Shown: positions 47,401 through 57,700, counted from the stretch's first letter. The stretch: 64,000 nucleotides of DNA from Bryum argenteum (GCA_037043015.1 CM073321.1:2919001-2983000), one strand, 5' to 3'. Numbers and translations are program-made. Notes: generated from the sequence alone by a model not told the origin.

Positions 47401-48530
47401 CCTTGCTGCAAATTCGACTCAAATCTCGACAGGTGGTGTTACAAATATTTCATCACCACCGCCTTCCAGCTCTTTTGACCTCAACTCCGGAAAGAAGTTC
47501 GCTTCCCTCCCTTTTCTTGAAGCCAAACATGTTGGAGATTGCTTGTCTTCTGAGATTAGTATTCATCTCCCAATGTACTTGGAAAAAGGGGATATAGGAG
47601 CCTCTGTGCAGAAGGCAGCTCATGATACTAAAGAGTGGGACACGCAAGTCCTGGACATCATCAACCACATCAGAAAGGTAATTCTTATTATTTTTTTTCT
47701 GTACATTACTTTCTTTCTGAAATTTTGAATGAAACACTTTGCTTTTAACATGTCTAACATTCTGTGGTTTTTTCAGATTGGTAAGGACAGGAAGTACCCA
47801 TATAAGGAGATGGGCACGAAACACCCGCATCCCGGCATTGATCTCATCTACGCAGACGTTCCCGAGAACTTACCCGTGCCTGACGTGTCGCCCGTCGAGA
47901 TCCCTTCATGGAACAAGCGAGAGAAGAGCTACTTTGAGAGTGTGTTCTTCTTTGGTTTCTACAACTTGACGGACGAGGGTGCGATACTTGTAATGCACCC
48001 CAAGGACCGTCGGGTCGAGAAAGCTCTGGATACGGAATCAAAGGCGTTTGATTTCCGAATGGTTCGAGATTGGTGGGGATGTAACCCCATGCCAATGGCC
48101 TCAACAAACCCTCACGTGAAAACGGTATGGCCTTCATTCTACATTTAAATCAGTATTATTTCACTTATTTATAATTTTTTTAAAATGGTTCTAATGGATT
48201 GACTTTTGCAGACTCACAACTTTCACATCAAGGTCTTCGTTCGGAAGTCTTTCGCCACCAGATTCACCATCAAGCAGGTTGCGAAAGAATATGCAGGTGT
48301 GCCGATTCTTCCCGACGAGGAGGACCATGTTTTCAACTTCGCGAGCAAAGACTCTATTTGAAAGAAGGAAGACGGTACCCCGTGGCGTGGCTCGCGTGAG
48401 AAGGATCCATCTTTCATCCAATGTTTTGTTGATTCTCTCACTGACGAGCGTGGAATCGTCTTTGACTGGAGCCCTAGTACAGGTTTGTTCTTGCTACTAC
48501 CAACTCTCATTCATATTATTTAATATTGTA

Positions 48531-48600
48531 GTTCTAATGTTCGTTGCTTGTATGTAGGTGCTTCCGTTCTAATGTTCGTTGCTTGTATGTAGGTGCTTCC
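48531..48600 (+). repeat. Perfect 35-bp tandem duplication of a splice acceptor
   Basis: Positions 48,531-48,565 are repeated exactly at 48,566-48,600. Each copy ends in TATGTAGGTGCTTCC and so contains an intron 3' end. Only the second acceptor (exon from 48,593) keeps the reading frame; the first leads to a stop after 11 codons. Confidence 0.9.
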
Positions 48601-49116
48601 GTAATTGCGTGCGCGCGATCAAACCGTCATCTAATTGCAGTTGAAGCTGACGAAGAGATATTTGACGGTCTTTTATCGGCATACGTGGATGGTACCGCTT
48701 TTGAGGAAGAAAGCGGCGATTCAATTCCGGATTATGACTACGACAGTGATAGTTCTGAACCGCTTCCGAAGAAGCAACGCCCAACATTCTGTACGTAATA
48801 ATCTTACTTTCTTTCCTTCTATTGTTAGTTTCAGTTGCTAATTATTTATTGGTACTGACTTTTTTTGTACTTTAGAATCGCAGGTTCAAATCGACGCTTG
48901 ATTAGCGACGGAAGTCTCTACAGCAGTCCTCCGCAAAGTTTCACTCTACCATCTTATGCGGAGATGATAGCTCAGGATTTCGTCGCTGCCCCTTCTCCCG
49001 TGATATCGGACAGTAGTAGACGTCGACGCTTTAGCTCGAGAGTGCTAGCGTTTATAGACGATGAGGCTGATCAGTGTGACCAACACTTTAATGGTCGTTC
49101 ACCATCAGCTTCCTAG

Positions 49117-49900
49117 GTGATTTTATTTTCCTAGTTTTGGTTTGGACCATGTAGGGTCATATATCTATAGTTGGCCTACGGCATTGGTCATACGTGTGGT
49201 TTTGCTTTACTATTTTATATATATATGACGTTTACCTATTACTTATCAACGTTTTACAATTTCTTAATTCATGTAAATGTTACACTTTTAAACTCAATGC
49301 GAACTAAAAGTTTCTAAACGTTTTTTATTTCCATTTGGATTTTATGAATCTTGCCAATGATGGTAGGGGTTCTAATCCAGTATTTGTATAGCTCGGGATA
49401 GTCGCTTTAGAATGCGGTGCAATGCTTCTAACGAGGCCGAGGAGAATCGAACTCGGGACACTACAATGCCACGTGAAATCATGAATGTCTTTCTGCTCAC
49501 CTTTCGAGGAGAGACACGGGAAGACGACCTGTAGTTATAAATTTCTGATTATATAAACTGAAGCATTTACATATAATTCTAACATGTGTAATAGGAAAAT
49601 GATGACGTCAGCCCTAATTAGTTTCTAAACCTTAAAATCAATAAATTAAACTTATTGATTACCGAAAGGGCCATCCTAACTTTTGGTTTATATTTTGTAT
49701 TTGATTTGAATTGAATTGGTTACACATGATGATGCGAGCCCATAATATAAATATATAATTGACTTTTATTTAAATTTGCAAATGTGGTTTAATTATGTTA
49801 TATTGTAGGACCCCATTACATTTTATATCGAAATGGATAGAGGACCCTATGTCCACGGTTTTGGGTACTTTTATGCCTAAAAATAACCATTTCCAAATTT
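49117..49900. other. 3' flank of the cargo gene
   Basis: AT-rich, no gene seen. It leads into the right terminal repeat. Confidence 0.4.
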
Positions 49901-50022
49901 TAAAACCACCCATTCCATGGTAATAGGGCCATTAACTTTTAAAATTTTTATTTCTTACCGCTCCAACTTTACAGCTCACCGCTCACCGCTCACCGCTCAA
50001 CGCTCACACCGGTGGTTTCCCC
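49850..50022 (-). repeat. Right terminal inverted repeat of the MULE
   Basis: Minus strand reads GGGGAAACCACCGG and then the block shared with the left end. It carries extra tandem copies of GAGCGGT compared with the left, and an ACCGTGGA word at its inner end. Confidence 0.7.
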
Positions 50023-50031
50023 ACCTGCTAT
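50023..50031. repeat. Right 9-bp target-site duplication of the MULE
   Basis: ACCTGCTAT, identical to 33,849-33,857. Confidence 0.85.
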
Positions 50032-50212
50032 GCATCCACGGTAAGCTAAAAATGGATGAGTGTGGCAAGGCCACGGATGACTCTCTCTTTTTTATTCATA
50101 CAAAACCCTAATTCACCCTCGCCATGCCCTTGTCATTCCGCAATTCCGCAAGCTCACTGAATTCCTCGCACGATTAATTGGAGAGTGCCGTGATGTATTA
50201 GGCTTCGTCGTT

Positions 50213-50507
50213 ATGTCGTCGTGCGGGTCAGGGCAAGGCTGTGGCTCAGGGGAAGGATGTGGAACAGAGAATACGTGCAGCTCACTAAATTTCTGCAGCA
50301 ATGGAGAGAATTCGCCCATCACAAATGCGACCCCCGGACTGTGCTCGAAATGCAAGGAGGAGCCGACGACTTCTGACTTCGAGCTCTGTTGCAGCTGCTT
50401 GCACACTAATCTCGTGTCCAAGTTTAAGACCGCCGTGAACAAGAATTCGCTCGTCACTCCCCTTGATCGCGTCCTTGTTGCTCTCTCTGGTGGACCAGCT
50501 TCTAGGT
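50213..50507 (+). pseudogene. CTU2: CTU2 exon 1 (N-terminal fragment)
   Basis: From the ATG at 50,213 the frame encodes MSSCGSGQGCGSGEGCGTEN, then CSKCKEEPTTSDFELCCSC (zinc-binding cysteines), FKTAVNKNSLVTPLDRVLVA and LSGGPASR. This is the start of CTU2, including its degenerate SGG(P/x)SS PP-loop. A donor-like AGGTTCG ends it. No other CTU2 exon follows on this strand; instead the exon end is tandemly repeated and a GRV2-like fragment comes next. The middle CTU2 exons are at 13.4-14.3 kb on the minus strand. The MULE lies 180 bp upstream, within the presumed promoter. Confidence 0.7.
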
Positions 50508-51085
50508 TCGATTCCACCTGAATCGAATATCTCCTGATTGTTGACGAGTTGATGCTTTTGTGTTTCAATGTTTAGTTCAGTAATGATTTGACCGCCTTTT
50601 AGCGTTTTCCAAACTGGAAACAGAGAGAACATATTTGTATTAGAGAAATCGCAAAAGTGAAGCTCAATCAGGAGTTAGGCTTGTCACTCAGTTGATTGCA
50701 TCCTTGTTGCTCTCTTGGTGGACCAGCTTCTAGGTTCAAATTCGCCTTGATCGGATTGATGCTCCCTTGTGCAAATTCGTATCACCTTCGTGTTGCAATT
50801 TTGAGTTACGAAAGATTTGACCGCTTTTTAGCGTTTTCGGAGTGAGAACAGAGAGAATATGTATAGTAAAGTAGAGCTTAATTAGGGTCATTTCAGTTGA
50901 TCGCGGCCTTGTTGCCTTCTCTAGTGGATCAGCTTCAAGGTTCGAATTCACCTTAATCCGAATTGTCCTGATCGATGCTCCCTTGTCAATATTCGGCTTC
51001 CTTCCGTGTTTCGATTCTTTAGTTCAGGAATGATTTTGACCGCCTTTTAGCGTTTTCGGAGTGGATAATTATTGAACGAGACGCA
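50455..51085 (+). repeat. Three tandem copies of the CTU2 exon 1/intron 1 junction
   Basis: Units of about 180-235 bp start near 50,458, 50,690 and 50,897. Each begins with TTGAT(C/T)GCNNCCTTGTTGC, runs through GGTGGACCAGCTTCTAGGTT and ends with CCGCCTTTTAGCGTTTTC-like sequence. They therefore triplicate the exon end, its donor and part of the intron. Divergence is roughly 15-20 percent. Confidence 0.75.
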
Positions 51086-51375
51086 TCCATTTGCACCGAA
51101 ACAGGTATTAGTCGAGAGGTTCAGCTATCACAGCGATATTTTCTTCTTCATTGCTCAGCTAGTAGTGGTTTTCCGATCGGCTTCCTTTTCGATCCAGCTC
51201 TAAGAACACGAAGTACTCTTACAACGACTGTAAAAGTTGTTGCGTGATTTAGTCCTCCAGAGTGTGAAGCTCTCTGTCTATGCTTGCGTGAAAGATTCAT
51301 AGTTCATCGAACATAGGTTTTAAAGAACTTTTGCCTATGCTGTTTGTTCCTAACCGCATTGATTGCTTGTGATAT

Positions 51376-53454
51376 TTGAGGCTTTCTACTGATATTTCAT
51401 TTCATTCGTGGGGCAGCGATGACGAAATTCCGCAAGTTTCTATCAACTTTGCGTTGAGCGTTCTGTCATTTGGAACAAGGCTGAATGCAGATGGTACCTT
51501 CCCGGAAGCAAGCAGTAATGCAAGTCTAGAATCAACTGTCACCGGATCTCTCTTTATTCTGGAGATTGCTTCTTCTTCAAGGTTAGAACGCTTTTCTAAG
51601 ATTGTTCTTGAGCTTGATAATTTTCTACTAATGAATATTAAGAGTTGATCTTCACTGGACACGTTTTAGTGATTCCAATGAGTCCTTTTTTCCTACTACC
51701 ATAAGTTGTTGGATATTCAGATTTGAGCTATGAAAAGGAATATGTTTTTGTGCTGGGTCTTTAAAATCTGTGAAGCCTTCTAATATTAGAATTGATCATT
51801 GTGGCCGCTTTGATCTGTATATCTGGCTCACTGTCGCCATATCTAGATACACTGGGTTTTTCAACTGAAACTGTATTTTTCAGGGTTGGAAGGCTCTGTC
51901 TTTGTGATGATAATAAATGGCAAGATGGATTCTTCTGGGCTCTTTGCGTAGCAGCAGGAGATGCCTTGCCCAGTCCGCCTCGAGGTCCGGCACCGGCAGC
52001 TTTTTCAGCCTTGAGCTGTTTGAAGCACTTTGCCGGTGATACGGACCTGTACGAACGTGTTATCAAACAGGTTATTTTTTACTGAACTTTGAACTAACTT
52101 TTATCTAGCAAAGAAGAGGATGATTACATTGACCTTCACTGCTCAGAAGTTGATCTGCTACCCAGTGTTCGGACCCCATTCTATCGTTCAGTACTATCTT
52201 CAAACCTGACTCCTTGCTTGATCACTTTTGCAGGCTCTCTATCTACCTCTGTTATTGTTAGCTATTCCACCTGCTGATACTGCTCTTAAAGCTCAAGATA
52301 CAAAGTCTGCCCTCCCTTACTCAGCTGCCGATGTCCTCGGAACTTTGGTTCGCATGCTCGAGCAGACCGGAGGTTCTAACCCAAGTCCCATTCAGCAGCG
52401 TGAGCGGACAATGTTGACCCATATCATTCCAAGTCCGCTGCTTGCGTGTCTGGAGCACACCGAGGGACCCGACAAGTTCATGACAATGGCTGGGTCTGAT
52501 CTGGAGCAACCAATGATTATCTGGACACCAAAAGTGAGGGCAGAGCTGTATGACCGTGTTATGGATCGTCTGCAGCAGCACCACATAGTACTGGGAACAG
52601 GAAACGGTGACATCGGCGATGAATCAGAATGGATACAATCGTTTCAATATGAGTGTCTCAAGGATGAGATAAGCGTCGGCGGAGTTTTCGTAAAAGGTCT
52701 TGCATCTGGTCAGTGGGAAACCTTTGGTCTAGCAGCAGGCCATGACTTCCTTGATGCTGTGCTGGACTACCTAGAAACGAAACTGCATGTTCTCGATGGG
52801 GAGTCAGATTTGAACACCAGCATCGAAGAAGATGAAGACGAGTATTTTAGGTTTGACAAATACCTGACAGTGCTAGCTTCATTGAAGGAGACTCTGAAGT
52901 ACGCTGTAAAAGTGGGTCGGCCAGAACTTATCGCACGATGTCGCCCATCCTTGCTCTCAATGATTGCAGCACGAGGACATAGCCTGGCGCGTATCCAAGT
53001 TGAAATTGCTAGTATTGTGAAAGTTCTGGTTGCGGACGTATCCGGGAGGGCAGCTGTTCTGCAATCGAACTTGATGAGCACACTTGCAGTTAAGCTATGG
53101 GACTCTGCAGCTAGTCCTCATGATGGTGGAATGGAAGAGCTCCTTTTGGTCATCCTCCATGCCCTTGCTTCCCTCAGTGAAAGCATTCCGGCAACGGTGT
53201 TTGCTACTAATCAGTTTTCAGCTTCCGGAGTTCTTCTACCACTCCTTGCAATATTATGTGGCGTCAGACTCCCAAGTCTTGTAGCTGGGGCTTTCGACGA
53301 TGCGCATGACTTCGATTCAATGTTCGTCCCTCAGGCAGGACGCATATTAGCCGCGCAAACACTTGGACAGCTCCTTCTAGCTGGCAGCGGTGTGAGATTT
53401 ATGACCAATCTACCATGCGGTATTGAAGACTGCACATCATGAACATCAAGCTGG
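51376..53454 (+). pseudogene. GRV2/RME-8-like (DNAJC13 family) gene fragment
   Basis: Three exons with good splice sites: ~51,400-51,581; 51,884-52,070; 52,234-~53,454. The long third exon encodes QPMIIWTPKVRAELYDRVMD and FQYECLKDEISVGGVFVKG, which resemble the repeated (P)xxIWxxxMRxxL ... VGxxYVR segments of GRV2, the plant RME-8 homologue that works in endosomal and vacuolar sorting. Helical armadillo-like sequence follows (LLLVILHALASLSESIPATV). The J domain and most of the ~2,500-residue protein are absent. A stop ends the frame at 53,442. Introns are kept, so this arose at DNA level. It may be a captured or duplicated fragment. Confidence 0.5.
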
Positions 53455-53558
53455 TAAGAAAGGAATTTCACTTAAACAATGATTCGCATGATGCATGTTC
53501 GCTGTAATGTCTGAATTGGTCGCTTTCCTTTGCTGCAGCAACTGATATCTCATTACCA

Positions 53559-53885
53559 GTGGAAGACGGTGCTGGTGAATTAGGGGAGGCTCAATCTGCA
53601 CAAGTCGACCCTACTGCGGATTTGCCGAAGGAGTCGGACATGGACATAGATGGTAAAGTGAAGACTGTTGATCTGTCGAAGGAGTCAGACATGGACATAG
53701 ATGGTACCGTGAAGACTGTTGATCTGTCGAGGGAGTCGGACAAGGAGCAACCATCTCGAGGTTACGCCACTCCCCCTCAGGTTAGGTTCACGAGAGAAAA
53801 ATACGAGGGGGTCAAGCTCGAGACAGCGGCCGAGCTTTTGAACAATAGTGTGAAGCCCGTCCTCATTGCTGGCCCCAAGCTTTGA
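53559..53885 (+). pseudogene. Chimeric exon: repetitive linker joined to the start of a PDC fragment
   Basis: The frame holds a 51-bp tandem repeat (53,619-53,741, 2.4 copies) giving DLSKESDMDIDGTVKTV units, then PQVRFTREKYEGVKLETAAE and LLNNSVKPVLIAGPKL. The latter is the central-domain start of pyruvate decarboxylase. The linker is not PDC sequence. It could be an exon from the preceding gene, an old fusion point, or read-through of an intron. Confidence 0.5.
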
Positions 53886-55167
53886 TTCTCCCAGGCAAAC
53901 GAAGCATTTGAGGCGTTGGCGATAGCATGATACGCAACGGCGATCATGCCGTCTGCTAAGGGGCAGTTTCCAGAAAATCACCCCAATTTCATAAGCACTT
54001 ATTGGGGCTCTGTAAGCTCGGCGTACACAGCCGAGATTGTTGAATCTTCAGACAAGTATCTGTTCGCAGGGCCAGTCTTCAACGACTACAGGTCAGTGGT
54101 CACAGCCCCTGCGCATTGCAAATCCAGGTAGTGGTCATACTAAATCATAGGAATGTCTGCAGCTCGGTAGGGTACTCGCTGCTGATTAAGAAGGACAACC
54201 TAATTAGCTTGGAGCCTGATCGAGTGAAGATTAGGAACGGGTCGTCGTTCGGGTGTGTGCTGATGAAGGACTTTCTCGAAGCGCTTGGGAAGTAGATAAA
54301 GAAAAACACCACGTCGTTCGATAACTTCTCGCGCATGTACGTACCACAAAGCGTTCCATTGAAGCAGAAGCAGAACGAGCCGCTCAAAAATGTCAACCTC
54401 TTCAAGCACATTCAGGTGAGAATCTAGGGACTTGTTATCTCGTTCTTCTCTGAAGAGCTGCTCTCTGAAGCTATCGAGCCGCTGGTGTAGGGAATGTTGA
54501 CAAAGGACTAGGCTGTGATCGCCGAGACGGGCGACTCCTGGTTCAATTGCCAGAAGCTTAAGCTGCCTGAGGGCTGCACTTACGAATTCCAGATGCAATA
54601 TGGCTCCATTGGCTGGGGTGTGGGCGCCACTCTAGGCTACGCGCAGGGCAACAAGGCGAAGCGAAGGTTCGCATGCATCGGTGACGGAAGCTTCCAAGTA
54701 CGAAACCTCTCTCTAGTAATGTGAATGTTTGATATGAGCATCCCTAAACGATAGAAGCAGAGTTTTTAATATGAGTACCTCACTACAACGTGTGGAGCGA
54801 TTTGGTGCAGGTGACAGCACAAGATGTGTCGACCATGATCCGCTACGGCCAGAAGAGTATCATCTTCTTGCTCAACAATGGCGGCTACACCATCCAAGTC
54901 GAGATCCACGACGATCCTTACAACATCGTTAAGAACTGGAACTACACTGCACTAGTGGAGGCTTTCGCCAACGGTGAAAGCAACGTTTGGACATGCAAGG
55001 TGAGAACGGAGGAGGAGCTCGAGGAAGCCATTGCTGCAACACACACCAAGGCTGACAGCCTCTGTTTCATCGAAGTTTCACTTCACAAGGATGACACTAG
55101 CAAGGAGCTACTTGAGTGGGGATCTCGTGTGGCGACTGCCAACAGTCGACCACCGAATCCTCAGTAG
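53810..55167 (+). pseudogene. PDC: Pyruvate decarboxylase, C-terminal two-thirds, broken
   Basis: PDC converts pyruvate to acetaldehyde in the cytosol during fermentation. The segment covers the central domain and the thiamine-diphosphate domain. Landmarks are [69 protein letters not shown] and NNGGYT (the GDG...NN cofactor motif), ending with [19 protein letters not shown] at 55,167. The substrate-binding N-terminal domain is missing. Stops interrupt at about 53,883, 53,928, 54,293, 54,488 and 54,510. Intron positions are partly retained (for example between GDGSFQ near 54,697 and TAQDVS near 54,813), so it is a duplicated genomic fragment, not a retrocopy. Confidence 0.85.
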
Positions 55168-55630
55168 ACGTCACTGCTACAGAGAGTACCATTTTCGTGT
55201 ATATATGTCACATTTAGGAATGAGTATCATGTATTATCCAACTCGATATTCGTACAATTCTGTTCATTACATATGATCCCGCCATATTTGCTTGTCGCGA
55301 TGGCCTGCAATCCCTCATTAATTTCATGAGTAGTGCCATTTGCGTCCTCAGCTACAACGACCTTCCTCCACTCTCATCTTTTTTTTGTGAAGTTCATTCG
55401 TATGATTCAGTCTGCGTTTCGTTCAATGGATACCATGATGAACTCATTCATAGCAAATATACTAGCAGGGCTAGAAGATATACCATTGTGGCACCTGCCA
55501 CGGTAGCCAGAGAATTGCTGAACACATAGCCAGAACATTTCCCGCGTGGACTTGGATGCCCATCGACAAATTCAGCTTGTGTGTTTTGCTTCGGAATATT
55601 TCATTCGTTGCGATCACTGCCACTTGGGGC
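55168..55630. other. Spacer
   Basis: Likely 3' flank of the PDC fragment; nothing further seen. Confidence 0.4.
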
Positions 55631-55633
55631 CAA

Positions 55634-56377
55634 TCATCGTCTAGCTAGTCTTGAGTAGGTAGCAGGAGACTCCGGCGTATCGGAGCTGCCCGTACGAAGC
55701 TGCCCGGCCCGGGCAAAAAAAAGGTTAAGGGCCGCAGCGGAACACAGCAGAATCTCGTGTAATCCCCCGTGAGCATCACGGGGGATTGATATACGCTTCG
55801 TGTGCTTGCCTTCCGACACCATTATGGCTGCTGACAGACCCTGCTCTTTGATGACATCTACTCCACTCAACGCCATTAGAATCCTCTGATTCATGTAGGA
55901 GAGCCACTCTTTCCAAAAACAATATGCCTTCGCGATGCAGTAAGTTGGGCCTCCCTTCATGTTCCTCCCAAACACCTCAGCTACCTTCTTGTTGAGTAAT
56001 TTGTTCGCCCCGCTCAATGTGAGTGCCATACTGGTCCCTTGCAGCCCGAGCTTCTCAGTCACCATCTCTTGCGTGAACTGGACGTTTCTTCCGCGCACCA
56101 TGACTTCTTCTGAAGCTCCGTAGTATGAATTTTTGATATACTCGCTCACCAGCTGCGGGTCCATCTCGGGGAGTGTCTCGTGAAGGAAGTTCCACAACCC
56201 TGTATTGATCAGGTTCTCCTTGTTCGACTCAACGAACGCCCAGCCTTCTGGTGAAAACGAGAAAGCCTGTACCTTCTCAATCCTCAACATCGGAGCCATG
56301 TTGCCCTGTCCTGCAGCTACTCTTGTTTGTAATCCATTAGACACGATGCCAAACACCTTATTAGGCCGTTTTTCCAT
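55634..56377 (-). CDS. Putative plant transposon protein ORF
   Basis: 247 codons from an ATG at 56,377. The N-terminal half has LVSEYIKNSYYGASEEVMVR followed by GRNVQFTQEMVTEKLGLQ. This resembles the (V)xxFYxN...VxVRGxxVxFSxxxIxxxLGL pattern of the family annotated as putative plant transposon protein. A helical C-terminal part (CIAKAYCFWKEWLSYMNQRI) follows. No catalytic motif is visible. The DNA directly upstream (56,400-57,700) is full of GTCNAYTYGAC motifs, as for the long ORF at 4.3-7.3 kb, so the two probably belong to one element family, each representing a different part of it. Confidence 0.5.
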   Translation of the reverse strand: MEKRPNKVFGIVSNGLQTRVAAGQGNMAPMLRIEKVQAFSFSPEGWAFVESNKENLINTGLWNFLHETLPEMDPQLVSEYIKNSYYGASEEVMVRGRNVQFTQEMVTEKLGLQGTSMALTLSGANKLLNKKVAEVFGRNMKGGPTYCIAKAYCFWKEWLSYMNQRILMALSGVDVIKEQGLSAAIMVSEGKHTKRISIPRDAHGGLHEILLCSAAALNLFFARAGQLRTGSSDTPESPATYSRLARR

Positions 56378-56399
56378 TTGACAAATTATCTCTCCTTTG

Positions 56400-57700
56400 T
56401 CCGTGTCAATTCGACCCTTTTTTCAACATTCGGTTCATTTTAGAACTTTAGTCAATTTGACTCATCTTTCTATCTTTCTTGATTTCGATTGTCCATTAGA
56501 TTCATTCTCATACATTCAGCATTCTACACTACGTCAATTGGACTCATACAATGACTCCAATTGTTCAACTTTTGTCTACTGGACTTTAGCCTAATTGGGT
56601 CATTTTATTCTTTCTTTCACTTACCACTAGCATAGATCTCTTGTTTAACTGCTACACTTGACATTGTAAAATTCAGAATTTTCTTGATTCAAGTTTTATC
56701 GACGAAAAGAAAAACGACTGCCGGCCAATTGCACGAAGGTTAGTCGAATACACAAGCACTCATATTCCCCATCAGCACCGTTCTCGACAAATGGACTCAT
56801 CTTTGTCATTTTCACATACATGCCTTCTATTTGTCAATTTGACACTCATCAGCATACATTCACTCACGACTAATCTTGATGTTTGTTACACAACCTTGGT
56901 TCTTTGATTTCTTTTGTCCATTTGACCTCTTATTTTACAACAATGAACACAGTATGTAGACCTTTTTAGTCCATTTGATACTAATTTGTGATCTCACATG
57001 CATTATCCTCTAATTGGTCCATTTGACAGTTTCTTCTTACTTGCACCTTTGACCTTCCTATTACAGTACAGTCCATTTGACGTTCACACTTAACACAGAT
57101 TTCTACACCGTATGACTCACTGTTTATTTGACCTAATTACTTCGCTCTTCGTTCCTTACAGTTTCATACACAGTCTACTCGACTTCTAAAAATTTGCTTC
57201 CCGCATCAAGACATCAGTTTTCTTTCAGGAAAACTTACCTTCTACGTCACCCCTCCTTTGCTACTCAAATGCAGCGAGCCAACCTTGTTCTCCTTGCCCT
57301 GGTCGACTTGACTCCCTACTTCAATCGACTCGACCTCCTGTTCGTTTTACGAGTACTCTCGCTCAGCCGCAACGCGTGTCTACTTGACACTTAGCAGGTG
57401 GCGCGTGTCAACACAACCAAAAACACGAAACACACGAAAGAGCAAAAAATACAAAGAAGCGGAAGACTCGAACTGAATGTGCATTGAGGGCGGGAGACTC
57501 AAGAGGGAGGTGGTTTTAACAGGGTCATGAAATCATGATCGTTTGGTAGCGGCGCATGACGCCGTAACCGCCAGTCTATTCGACCCCACTAACCCCAGTT
57601 AGTCATTTTTGACCGGCCACCAGGGTATACTTATCATGATTACTTTGTCGAATTGACCATTTGTATTGTTATTACTTTAATCATTTGTGTTAAGTCTATT
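56400..57700. repeat. Second GTCNAYTYGAC cluster
   Basis: About 18 copies or near-copies in 1.3 kb, for example near 56,404, 56,451, 56,534, 56,837, 56,911, 57,016, 57,072, 57,172, 57,301, 57,378, 57,576, 57,648 and 57,694. Variants are GTCCATTTGAC, GTCAATTTGAC, GTCTACTTGAC and GTCGACTTGAC. Otherwise there is no gene. Confidence 0.7.

Larger units (their letters stand above)
39991..49116 (+). pseudogene. ParB/Srx-domain plus DNA-methyltransferase-like gene (12 exons), with a few breaks
   Basis: Exons, with matching splice phases: 39,991-40,374; 44,634-~44,752; 44,848-45,691; 45,773-45,971; 46,063-46,260; 46,346-46,555; 46,637-46,866; 46,959-47,677; 47,777-48,124; 48,212-48,482; 48,593-48,790; 48,884-49,116 (about 1,300 codons). 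Exon 3 encodes PIIDLDVDKLMKEF and later YVYEGNHRVTAWRRHI, the GxHRxxA signature of ParB-N/sulfiredoxin folds. A helical linker follows. Exons 9-11 encode GIDLIYADVPENLP, GAILVMHPKD, FDWSPSTGASVIAC and LIAVEADEEIF, in the order of a beta-class N6/N4 methyltransferase (motif IV first, motif I last). The catalytic DPPY/W and FxGxG motifs are degenerate, so enzyme activity is doubtful. Breaks: frame shifts in exons 3 and 8 and an in-frame TGA in exon 10. The Ser/Pro-rich segment in exon 8 has a basic GKKRKN patch. Confidence 0.6.
33858..50022. mobile_element. 16.2-kb Mutator-like element with a ParB-methyltransferase-like cargo gene
   Basis: Both ends carry the same inverted block. On the left it reads from GGGACG to TGTGAGCGTTGAGCGGTGAG; on the right the minus strand reads GGGGAAACCACC and then the same block. 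Both sides are flanked by the 9-bp direct repeat ACCTGCTAT. Inside lie a MULE transposase (minus, 34.3-38.2 kb) with SWIM zinc finger, a small unknown ORF (38.6 kb, plus), and a 12-exon gene (39,991-49,116, plus) with a large repeat-filled first intron. The two main genes diverge from a central region around 38.2-40 kb. The transposase is frameshifted at several points, so this copy looks non-autonomous. Perfect target duplications suggest insertion is not ancient. Confidence 0.82.

Noticed and set aside
47844-48510. Minus-strand ORFs opposite the cargo gene
   Set aside because: They mirror the plus-strand exons, which have consistent splice sites and phases.
50213-55167. Firm call of Helitron capture
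   Set aside because: No Helitron ends or Rep/helicase sequence were found; kept only as one hypothesis.
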